Shown piece by piece: positions 1 through 10,875 of a DNA stretch of 64,000 bases (the first letter of the stretch is position 1; every line of letters starts with the position of its first letter). The notes under the pieces are model-generated. The model was given only the letters and a program-made list of their open reading frames with translations. It was not told the DNA's origin and made no database searches. The stretch is from Opisthocomus hoazin (Eukaryota; Chordata; Aves; Opisthocomiformes; Opisthocomidae), in contig NC_134419.1 of assembly GCF_030867145.1 (NCBI RefSeq), forward strand, positions 70,923,403 to 70,987,402, read 5' to 3'. The position numbers and the translations under genes were made by a program.

Positions 1-2629
1 GAGACATCCAGCTGCAATGACTAAGCTCTTCTTACATTCCAGAAATCCAACAAATAAATGTTTCTTGAAAATAAGCTAGTGTTTTATTTTGGGAAATGAG
101 TGACCCATCAGCCTGGTTGCTTTTGTGTAGGGGCGAAGCTTCACAAGAACCCGCAGGGCACCCGGCAGTGACACCAGCATCTTGCTTGCCCGCCCTCCCA
201 GCTCGCCTCTCCTCCTTTGATGGGTTTGGAATGAGCTCTGGAGGTCTAACTGCGGAGAGTAATGAAGTGTGAAAGCTCACTTTCATTTTTCACTCTACTT
301 TTTTGGAAGGTGGAACATTTTACAGTTGACAGTACCATGCTAAAGCCATATGAGGCAAGCAACTATTTTTACCCAGGCAGAGACTATCTGAGAGTCTACT
401 GCTGAATCATTTTAAACAAGGAAGAAATCGTGGGATCCAGAAGTGGTGCCGGGAGAATGCGGGTGGAAAGGGGTTTTATCATGCGCTTGTTCTGATAACT
501 GTTCAACTGCTTCAAGACTATGGTGACGACCATCTGAGAGTGCCTGTGGGGTTGCTTCAAGTAAGAGACTGCGTTTTATACAATGCTTCTGCTTTGAGAG
601 GTGGGTGCTCAGGTTGGAGCAGCTGGAGAGGCTGCCTGTGCTCGCTGAGCCCCTGCGCACCCTGCACCGTGCTCTGCAAATGGGAGCAGGCACTCGAGCT
701 TCTCGCCAGCACCCTGCTGAGCCCCCATCACCAAGTCTTAGGTAGGTGCAATACGCTGAACGCTTGCGAGACCACAGTCTGGGGTGAGAAGGAGGAAGGG
801 TGGCCTCAGTGCTGGTCTGGATGTTCTTCTACCTGACAGGGAAAGACACCGTTTCTCCCTCCTCTGCCCACACCAGCGCAGAGGTGGCACTTCAGATCAC
901 ACGAGATTGCCAAGGGAAACAAGTCTTGTGGATAAACTGAGGAATTATCTTCCCGTTTCCCTTGCTGAACGTATCTCAGACTGGGAGCAACATCCCCTCT
1001 CGCTGGAGGGTTGGTAGCTATGGACCAAGGCAGCTCCTCACACGAGGACAGGGAGAGATAGAAAGTAAGACTGAGTTACGGCTGCCCAACAGGCCGTGAC
1101 CCAAACCGTGTCACAAGCCCATCAGCACGATCGTGTGAATTAACGCACAGTCTATTCACACTCACTTGGAGCACGAGGGTGGTAAACATGAGCATCGTGT
1201 CGACGTTTGTTCTGGAGTTTGTGGCTCCACTGCATGTGCAACGGAGTATTTGGCCTTGGAGCTGAGCTGAGAGTCTGTGTAGAAGCGTGGCACTGCTCGG
1301 GCACAGTGCCAGACCAAGGGCCAGGAGGAACGCTTCTGCATTCAGCCCAGCCGCAGTCTGCAAGGCTTTGTGGTCTGCAGCATTTTCTCATTTTGCAAGG
1401 GGAAATCAAATGTCCTTCCCTGACCTAGTCTGGTACTTGGTCACTGGCCTGTCTTCTCAGTATCATTGAAACCATGGTGGGACAAGTGTCTGGACCCCAC
1501 TTTAGACCAGTCTCTTGGCTCTGATTTCCCAAAAGCTGCTGCTTCTGGGTTCCTCTGCTTTGAGAACAAAAGTCAAACCCTGCCCCAGGTTTGCACTGCA
1601 GCATGGCTGGGGCAGAGTGCGTGGAGATGACACCAAGGCATCACGGAGAGGTCCTGTGTCTGCTTGTCACACAGCAAAGCATAGCATCCTACTTCTGGGA
1701 AAGTTCAGACGAACTCTTGCTCTACCAAGCCATCAACATCATCTACAGGAGGAGTGAATGCATATCGAGAGCGGCTTCAGCTGCCAGCTTGGTGGCAGCC
1801 TCGAGCGAGGAGCCTGTTGGCCATGGTAGATAAGATGCAGCTCTCGACGGTGTCTCTGCTGCATTGCATTTGCCCTCTCAAACATCCTAAATGTGAGCTA
1901 TAAGAGCAGGCGGATTTCCAGCTGCAAGGATCCACAAGGAAGTTTAGCCAAGAGGACGGGGCACATCCCCTTCAAAAAGCCACCAGGGTCAGTGTCTGCA
2001 GCGTGGGGAACGGAGCTCAAAATAAACGATTCTTTAACTCAGTGTTTCTAAGAGCGATCGTAAAGCGAGGGGAGCGCAGCACAGCCTGCTGCAACATCTG
2101 CCATCTTCTGCACAAAGCTCAGCGTGCTGCAGAGCCCCGGCTACGTGCCGGGTAGTTGTCACCATAGCTGTCACCTCGTGGTTTTGCTCTCACTGTGCAA
2201 TGGAAAGAAGTGAGAAGCGGCGCTCGCGTTGCTACCCGTGACGCTGAGCGCAGCGCGAGCTGCCGAGCTCACACGTGTGGTCTGCGGGGCATTGAGGAGA
2301 GGAGACTTGCATCTCCAGTGGGACTTGGCTCCTTCGTGGGATCTCCATCCCTGGAGCGGCCCCAAACTGCCCTTCCAGACCCTGCTCTTCTCCCTTTCCC
2401 CAGGGTTGTTTCTGATCTCAGCCACCTCTCAGGGTCCGGCTGCGGGGAAGGGATGGCTCCCTGCCCGCCACCAGTGTGCCGCAGCCCCGTGCAACGCTGA
2501 CCTAGGCCTTCAGCGTGAGGAACGGTGCGGCGCAGCTGATGCCACTGATGAGCATCCAGTGTGCTCATGCTTGCAGGCCACGCGTGGCTTATGCTGTCCC
2601 CGCGCCTGAGATCTTGAGTAATGGGGCCT

Positions 2630-2790
2630 GACACATGTGTTTTTCCAGAACACAACCTCTTCAGATCAAATTAATTCTGCGATTTCCATCTGCTTCCTCC
2701 TTTGCATAAATGATGAAGACTTCCTGAAGCGAACGGCCAAGCTTGCTCGAAGCCGGGACATTAAAATTAATCTTTTGTCCTTGTGCTGAC
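2630..2790. promoter_or_regulatory. Candidate noncoding regulatory patch
   Basis: This is a locally AT-rich island inside GC-rich intergenic DNA. It holds two TAATT-type homeodomain cores and an octamer-like TTTGCATAA within about 150 bases and has no coding potential. The call rests only on composition and motif density; conservation was not tested. Confidence 0.2.
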
Positions 2791-3199
2791 GGCTCTGGGT
2801 GCTACTTCTCCCTTCTCACCCGCAGGTCCCAAAGCTGCAGGCAGAGGCATTTAGGAGGGGAAGAGGAGGACAGGGCAGGGTGTGAAGTGACTTCTCCGTG
2901 GGTTTGAGCCCGCCTGGAGGCTCTCACTGAAAGGTCTTGGCCGAGAGCCTCCCTGCGGCACAGCTGCCTGCACGTGGGGCCAGGGCAGCGCTGCGGGTCC
3001 AGCCTGGGGTCCACCACCAACGGCTTCCAAGGAGCCAGCAGCTGCATCCCACCTCCCTGCTCCAGGGGTGAGGCTGGCGGTCACCGTGGTAAACCGAGGG
3101 CTGTGTTTAAAACCACCAGTCCATCTCTCCTTCCCAGTTTGAGGGGGTGCTCGTGGAATGGGCTGTTTGAGCCCTAGAAACACTGTGTCTGGTAGGTCC

Positions 3200-3450
3200 T
3201 CTTTGCATGAAGAGGAACCGAGATTTTGATGGGAACATCTTGTGTTGTGCATGCATTTCCCCTCTCCCGCTTATCAGGGGTTGCATCATGTTGCTTATAT
3301 TAAAGTCTAAAATGAAGCTGTGGAGCATGAATAATAAATGCTGCTCATCAGTAGGCGCCCCAGAAGCTCGTCCCATTAATAAAGGGCTTTGGGGGCATGA
3401 AGTGCCTTTTACTCCCCGATCAAGACATTTTTGTTCACTGCTTTTTAGCA
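3200..3450. promoter_or_regulatory. Candidate noncoding regulatory patch
   Basis: This is an AT-rich patch with ATTAAAG, AATAATAAA and ATTAATAAA clusters, flanked by GC-rich sequence. It has the look of a conserved noncoding element, or equally of a decayed polyadenylation region. No transcript evidence can be read from the sequence. Confidence 0.15.
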
Positions 3451-6400
3451 AAACACAGTGTTGGGTCTGAGCCAGGGTTTTATATTCTTGTGTGGATCTA
3501 CATTTGTGTTTTCTCACGCCTAGTTCTGTAACCTGACTGCATTGCTCGTGCGAGTAGTGCTGGCACCACAGCATTTTCACAGCCCATAAAAGGCATGGTG
3601 CAGAAGTCTAGAGACCGTAACCTGCACCTGTCCCCACCCGCAGCGCGGCCACCCGTGCTTATCTTACAGGTAGGGCCTCTCTCCACCAGAGATCTCAAAG
3701 CCCCTGGTGAAGTGCATTCCCTTACTTCAGCTCATTCGCCTGGCTGATGCTTTTGGCAGGGCCGAGTCCCTCCCTCGCTCGGGAGCTGTGTTGCAGCGCA
3801 GCGAGAGGGAAGGCAGCTGCAGCCACATCTGCCCTGCCAGGCCCCCCTGTCCCAGCACCGGTTTTACTGGTGTCTGCTGGTGTCTGCTTTGGTGTCCTCC
3901 TTTTGCGTGCAAGTCCTGAGATCCGCGTCCCCGTTACACAAGCGAACGCTGTCGGTGTTTTCCTTCTCGATTGTTCTGCGTGTAATTTGGATTCCACTAG
4001 CAGCGCTGAGATTATGTCATTGCATCATTTTAATGGTGTTTTTCTTGGCTGCGGGTTTGCTTTTCTTGGCACTGGAGCTAGGGCATCCTTGCCGACATGT
4101 ACACTCGCGAGGTGCACGCTCCGCTTCCCCCTTCGTGCACCTTGTGCTCGCCTCTGCGAATGCAAACTGCAGAGCACTCATTTTGCAATTCTTTCCTCGC
4201 TTGTTCGCAAAGGCCAGCGCAATTTCTCTTCCCCTTAAATTTTCGTACGTCAGTACTTATCTTGGATTAAAATTGTCCTTATACTACATGAAACCTTTAA
4301 AGTTTTCTTTCTGATAGCAGTGCCTAGAAGACCCAGCCAAGGATCAGGAACAATTTGTGCTGGTTCTGCACAAGCAAAACCCAACGCTCCTGGTCCCGCA
4401 GTCCTTCTGCTCCAACCTTCACACGGGATAACAGAGGGATACGGACAGGACAACAGGAGCATCAGGAAAGGATGATCCAGCGTTACCCAGCACGACAGAT
4501 GTATGTGCTCAGCACTAACCATTTTCAGACCTTTGTCAGCAGCCATGCAAAGGGATTACAGAGGAACTGTGGAGGGTAGCCAGGTACTTCTGAGAGGTTT
4601 TCATCACTGCATCCACAGCTCCACTGTCGCATTTTGCTTGTCCTTCTCTGGATGCACACCTTCCCAACAGGATGGGTTTAGGGTTGTGCTTTTCTCTGGG
4701 CTATACAGCAAAGCCCTTTCCTTACTCCTGGCAGTTCTGCTTTCAAGGTGGCTCCAGTTTCCCACAACATTAGTGCACAGCTCTTGGTGGATTCACTCAA
4801 ATCCTCATATTTTTCATCCCCGATACTGTTATAACACAATCTGCCCTTTCTTGTTAAGAGTTGACAGTCAAATCAGACACGTATAGCTTGCCAGTACAGA
4901 GTTGTGTTTTATTACCAATTATGTTTCTTGCCTATGCTTTTTGCTAAACAAAAACAAAGCAATCACACCCCAACAACAATCTTCTCCTCCTCTAAACCCA
5001 TCACAAATCCTGTAGGAGCCTTGAGCTGGAATCTGCATCTTCCTTTTCTTCCCCCTGCCCATGTATTGCTATTTCTGCGCTCTCTGCCCCGGCACTCGTG
5101 GCTCTCAGCTGCCACGGCCGCAGCACCGGGCCCCAGCAGCCCAGTGCCAGCTCCCAGCATCGCCCCGTACGCTGGGGGCAAGCATGGTGCGTGCCACCCT
5201 TCTGACCACACAGAGCAAGTTCACCAAACTTTTGGCCTCCAGAAACCCAATAGCAAACCAGAAACGCAAGCAATGTGCTGCCCTCATGAATTCTTGTCAT
5301 CAGCTGTGGGAAGAAACAGGAGACACCCTGGGCCCAGCGATTTCTCGGCAAGAAAGCGGTGCTGGAAGCGCGAGGTTTGACTGTGGGGATGGTCCTGGTG
5401 CTGCTGTCATCTCCTGCTCCTCAGTGGAAGCGCACTGTGAGTGACCACGAAGCTGAGTGAGGTCTGGCAGGGGCTGGGTCTCTGGCTCCTGCGCAGGCAG
5501 CAAATTCCCAGGAGCGCGGAAAAGAAAGATGAGAAGCAAAAATTGGCAGGGCTGGGAGCCGACAGACAGCCCAGCGCATGCACACGCTTCCCAAAAGGAA
5601 CCTCCAAAGTCAATACAACTGTGTAAGCCAACTCTGTGCCACGTTGCCAAAGAGAGTCAGACTTTGAATTTCTTTTTTGTATATATCCACTCAAAAGTGC
5701 GCATTTTGGATGCCCCAGGGTTGAACAAGGAGCAGTTAAGACCCTGTTGTCAGTTGTGCTCCAGATCTGGACTTGCAACGCCCCGAGTTCATTCTGCGGA
5801 GGAGAGGTGAGGCCATGGCACTCCACAAGCGAGTGGGGTTTGCTCTTGTGCCAGGATGCCTTCTCTAAAAAAAAAAAAATTTCTTTTTTTCCCCCAAGGC
5901 AGAGCTTTTCACCAGCTAGCCAGCTCCCAGCCCCTTTTACGCCTTTTCTGTGCTCTATCAGCTCCCCCAGCCCGGGGAGCCCTGAGGAGCCGCCGGTGAG
6001 GGTTGAGCTGGCGGCAGCGCTGGGAGGCAGGAGCACGCGCGGGGGACGCTGACACCACTTCTTCTCCATGTTTTTGTACACCTGACTGGCCCCTTTTCCA
6101 AAACCGCAATTCATATTGCCCCGGCCAAGCCCGTCTTCTGCTGAAACCCATCACGGGCACAAAACCAAACAGAACCAGGGATTTTTTTTTTTCTGTAAGC
6201 GTGATGTTTTCAGAAATAAAGCCTTTGTTCAGGCCCAGCCTCAATGAGTCACGGACCAACCCAAGCCCTCAATTCACGGGCAAATTGCACGTAGCAAAGT
6301 GCCACAAGCGCAAGGCTCCTCACAGAGTCTGCTCCGCCTTCCTGGCAGCACGAGCTGGGTTTTCTGCTTCCCGAGTAGCAGATCTTCATGGCCTCAGCTG

Positions 6401-9400
6401 ACAAGGCCACCTCTGGTCACTCTCCAGGGAAGACTGGCTCCTTTTCCAGTCCCGCCTCGACTACTCCGGCTGACTTTGTCCCTGGTCAAGGGTTTGCCCT
6501 AGCTTAGGAGCTGGCAGGTTGGTGAGGGAACAGAAGGTCATTCAAAGTCCATGTGCTGTTGCATGTATCAGATCCCTGCTGGACAGAAGACTGAAAAATC
6601 AAGGAACCATCTCATGTTGGAAAACGTATGAATTTTTCACCTTAATGTATATATACGTGGGATGAGGACCCCCGCTGACCTCCCCAGCAGCTGTGTCTGA
6701 TGCGGGCTCCTCGCTGGTCACAAGGTGCCCGTAGAGAGGAGGGTGCCCGGCCGGGAGCTGCTCCTCCGCACCCTGGTCCAGCACGGCGGCAGCCTGCGAG
6801 GATGCTCTGAGTCACCCTTTGGAGGGGCCTCGCTTCCTCGCTCTCCGATCCAAGGCTGCTTTCTTGGCAGAAGCCTGCCCCAGCAGCCAGTGGTAAACTC
6901 GCTGCTTGGGTTGGTTGGGTTGGGTTTTTTCCAGTGTTTGCTGATACACAATTAATTAAACGTATTGGTCTCTAGAGAAACCCTGCTGGCTGGCGTGCCC
7001 TGGCCTTTGGGGATGTTTCTATTGTTTTAGCGACCGCCAAAGCCAAGGAAAGCTGCATCACGCTGTCCGTCAGCGTGACAGGAGGCAGCTCGCCCGCCAC
7101 CGTGCCTCAGCGTGGCTTGCGGTTGCCTAAACATTTTCTTTAATGACGAGAGACACGCTGCAGTGGATCTGGCGTGACAAGGTGACCCCTACCAGTAATG
7201 TCTGGACTCTGCCACCAACCCAAGCAAGGCCAAATCAGTTCGAAGTAGTTAACTGGTCTTTCACCATCAACAAGCAGCCTTGGAAGACTGCAAGGGAAGT
7301 CTGAGAGAAGGAAATGGTTTGACGTAATTTAGGTAACAAAAAAATGTACTCGGCGAGCCTCACGGTACATACAGGCTTACTGCCAGATCTGTTGCATCTC
7401 CTTTCTGAGGGCTTCACCTGCCTGAGGAGCGCAGGTGGCTGAGAGGTGCACCTACTTTTTTGAAGTGCCAGCCTGGTAGTCACTCCCTGCCGGTAGCCTG
7501 TCTTGATGCATTTGGTATCGGGGTTGCATGGCCCAAGAAAAACCCCGAGGGCTTCAGAGCATGGTGTCCGGGGCCACGGGTACCCGGATCGATGGGGGCT
7601 CGCTTCCCCAGACTGGTTTACACAGCAGAGGGGCTTTCGTCCGCCATCCTTGCTGATGGAGAATGCCTGCTTGGTGCCAGCTGGATCCTTCCAGAGCCCA
7701 GAAATGTCTGATTAAAGCCAAGCGAAACAAGGGGCTGTGGATGCAGGAGGAGGGTTTACCTGAAGCTGTGCACAGATTTCGCTGCCAGCCGTCCTGCCTC
7801 GCTGGAGGAGCTCTGTCTCCTCAGCATGGAGGGCACAAGAGCTGTGCAACCAGCTCCGACGCGCTGCAGGTCACGGCACTGCCAGGGAAGACACACGCTC
7901 CTTGCTTTGCCTCGAAAGGCCGAGCAGGGACCTGCAGCGCGTCAGGAGCTGCTCAAACAGTTGAACCCCGCACAGCCTGGGAGCAGGGGGACAGCTGTGG
8001 GCCACAACCTCACCCCTGGGACAGTCCCATCTCCATCGCACCACAGCAGAGCCCTGTCCCCCGAGCAAGCTGTCCCCACAGGCTGACTGAGTCCTGGGGC
8101 CAGACCAGACACACGGCAAGGGGAAGGGACGGAGACCGGGCACTGCGAGCCCACTGCCAGCAGCCTGTGTCACTCCTGATGTTCAGCCCACGACAAGCTG
8201 ACAGCATCTCGTTCCGATTCCTCACTTCACCTTACGGCGGAAGACCCCTTCTCCAGAAGGGTGGAACATTTTCCAGAGCCCATCTTAATCAATACTTCTC
8301 TAATAATCCAATTATTAAGGTGAAGCCAGCCCAGAGGATTAGTACAAGCCACTTGCAGCAGTAACAGGTCACAGCTCTGAGCCCAAGTTTGGTGTTTTTC
8401 AATCTCTCTGCCTTGCCGAAGTTTCCAGGGAATCTGCAGACCCTCGCAACAGGTTTAGGCTGACTGGTGCCAGTTTTGTTTTTTCAGCCTGCAACTTGCT
8501 CAAACGCTGCTTTTATCCCCAGTGTTGATATGAGATTCTCGCCTTCTTCCTCCCTCCCGTGCCAGGCACTGACTGGAGTTAGAATATTTAACCAGGCTCA
8601 CAAACCCTTCCGTCAGGCTGCAGACCACAGCTTGAAAAAACCACTGCGCTGCGTTCACACCTTGCTTCAAGCCATCCCCATCTTCCCCAACACCCAGGGG
8701 CAGGAGGGCCCCGGGCAGCGTCCAAGGACTTGCCAGCCCCCACCGTCGGGAACGGCTCTGCCTGCTGGGCTGTGCTCCCCTGCCAACCACCTGCCTTTCT
8801 GCTGGAGCTCACAGACTTCTCCGTGCTGTCGTTTGTTGCTTTTCCTCATTCCACATGTGTAGGATTGTTTTTTTAACCAGAAACCTCTCAAGAAGCCCAA
8901 TGCCGTTCAGACCAGAAGGGGTTCAGCCTCCTAGCCAGCGAGGTGTTTCACCAGAGGCATTTGGGGAGCCCCGCTGAGATCTGCGGGGGCTGCATATGGC
9001 GAAGAGCCCTGCAAAACCCAATGGCCAGAGGGTTTCCTGACCACAGGGCATCCACCAGGGCAGAACAGCAACAAACACATCCAGCGGCATACTTATACAC
9101 GTTAGATGAGAATAACTTGTTCAGCAGCACTCTTCTACTGCAAGTTACATTCACACATGCAAAAAACTTGCGAAATCTGGCACAGACCCACTGTGGTTTA
9201 ACAGAAAATAGCCTGAAAAAACCACGACAACAAAAACCCAACTATACCTCTCTATAAAAAAACCCCTTAAAATAGACCAGGGAGGGAGACAGAAACAGCA
9301 GCGCCGATTTCCTCTTTCGCAGTCAGCTGGACAAGTCAGCGGCGAGCCCTGGGTTACATATTTACTGCCCAAGAGCTCCCGTAGCAGGCCAGCTGGCTTC

Positions 9401-9562
9401 AGGACGGCACGCGTAGCACGGCGTGCCGTGAGAACCCTTCCTCCGCACGTACAGCCGTGCTGTGCCAGCCCGCAGCGCGGACCTGTCTGTGAAATGCGGG
9501 CGAGAGGTTGTTCACCGAGCGGCTACTTGCAAATCCCACCAGAGCCAAGATCAGTATTTGAG

Positions 9563-10060
9563 GAATCACAGAATGTTCGGGGTTGGCAGGGACCTCTGTA
9601 GTTCATCTAGTCCAACCCCCCTGCCGAAGCAGGGTCACCCAGAGCAGGTTGAGCAGGACCTTGTCCAGGCGGGTTTTGAATATCTCCAGAGAAGGAGACT
9701 CCACAACCTCCCTGGGCAGCCTGTTCCAGGGCTCCGTCACCCTCAGAGGGAAGAAGTTCTTCCTCATGTTCAGACGGAACTTCCTGTGCCTCAGTTTGTG
9801 CCTGTTGCCCCTTGTCCTGTCACTGGGCACCACTGAAAAGAGTCTGGCCCCATCCTCCTGACACCCACCCTTCAGATATTTATAAGCATTTATAAGGTCC
9901 CCTCTCAGCGTCCTCTTCTTCAGGCTAAACAAGCCCAGCTCCCTCAGCCTTTCCTCATAGAAGAGATGCTCCAGTCCCCTCATCATCCTCGTAGCCCTCC
10001 TCTGGACTCTCTCCAGTAGCTCTTCATCTTTCTTGAACTGGGGAGCCCAGAACTGGAAGT
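9563..10060 (-). mobile_element. CR1 LINE, 5'-truncated 3' part
   Basis: The minus strand reads as the 3' end of an avian CR1 non-LTR retrotransposon. It carries the C-terminal end of the ORF2 reverse transcriptase, with the family words [29 protein letters not shown] and YKYLKGG. A short 3' tail follows, ending in the CR1-type ATTCTGTGATT at about 9,563-9,575. The frame stays open through the whole ORF2 remnant, so decay is slight, but the endonuclease and most of the polymerase are missing. It cannot move by itself. It lies about 0.8 kb beyond the CCDC186 polyadenylation signal. The right edge is approximate, because the open frame continues into sequence that no longer looks like CR1. Confidence 0.9.
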
Positions 10061-10849
10061 TCAGCTTCAGGCTGTTGTTTCCAAATGGCAGCACTAAGTA
10101 CTCGGGGAGCACAAATAAATCTTGGGTCTCGGTCTCACCTGTCAGCAAGAGCTCTGTCTGCTGCCAGTGGAAAAGGCTGGAAGAAAAACGGCAAACTGCA
10201 AAACAATTCCAGAAAAGGGTTGTACAGGTAACAGCAGCCGGAAAACTTCCCAGGAGCCCTCACCCTGGTCCTGGGAAGCTAGTGTAGTTTGCCATTAAAT
10301 TTCAAGAAAATAGGACACCTCCTTCTCTCCCTTCAGATGCTCTGGGAGATATTAGAATAAACTCCATGAATTATCTCCTTTGTGGTATTCCTTCTCCCCT
10401 TTTTCCGTCTCCCTACAACCAGTTCGCAAGGGCGGGACAGCCCCTCCAAAGCCGATTCCCAGACTTAATACAAGCACAGCCAGTGACCTGAGAGCATCAA
10501 TTTTTTTTTATTTTTTTTTAAAAAAAACTGTAATATCGTGGGCTAAAAACCAAACCACATTAGATCTCTGCAAGGGAATAAACAAACCAGAGCAGCAAAC
10601 AGTGTCCCAAACACGGCGCTGTGGCCAAGGGGACCAGCCCTTGCTGCTGGGACTACTGGTGGTCCAACTCACAGGCCCCGAGGGAGCAGGGACTCCCGCA
10701 CCAAGGCCGCTTACTGGGACGGGCAGCAGCTCACCGCAGCATTAACCGCAGCACACCTACTGCCTGTCCGTCGGGTGGCAAAGCCCCAGCCCAGCTTCCA
10801 AGACACGAAGCAGTAGACAAGCAACAGCACAAACCACAGACCCAGACCA
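10061..10849. other. Intergenic spacer downstream of CCDC186
   Basis: This spacer lies between the CR1 copy and the inferred CCDC186 cleavage site. It contains a T/A homopolymer tract at about 10,501-10,527 and otherwise nothing recognisable. Confidence 0.5.
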
Positions 10850-10869
10850 GACATTCACACATTGGTATG

Positions 10870-10875
10870 TTTATT
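10870..10875 (-). terminator. CCDC186: Distal polyadenylation signal AATAAA
   Basis: A canonical AATAAA on the minus strand lies in the context AATAATAAAC. Cleavage would be expected about 10-30 bases further left. It is the last canonical hexamer found before the intergenic CR1. Confidence 0.45.

Larger units (their letters stand above)
1..9562. other. Intergenic DNA, no supportable gene
   Basis: This stretch is GC-rich and full of short overlapping open frames on both strands. None has a recognisable protein family, a chain of splice-compatible exons, or the codon pattern of the real exons further right. Long A or T runs occur near 5,868 and 6,181. From known vertebrate synteny, the flank on this side of CCDC186 should lead toward ADRB1, but no ADRB1 coding sequence is present. 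A few AT-rich patches are listed separately as possible regulatory DNA. An unannotated lncRNA cannot be excluded. Confidence 0.6.

Noticed and set aside
880-900. Possible CTCF site (AGAGGTGGCAC)
   Set aside because: Only the right half of the core fits; too weak to call by eye.
5407-6114. 235-codon minus-strand open frame
   Set aside because: It is low-complexity with no recognisable domain, crosses a homopolymer tract and has no splice partners.
6903-6930. Telomere-like TTGGGTTGGTTGGG run
   Set aside because: The units are irregular and are not TTAGGG; a simple G/T-rich tract is a better explanation.
7663-8364. 233-codon plus-strand open frame
   Set aside because: It is in GC-rich intergenic DNA, starts at a non-ATG codon, shows no homology and has competing frames on both strands.
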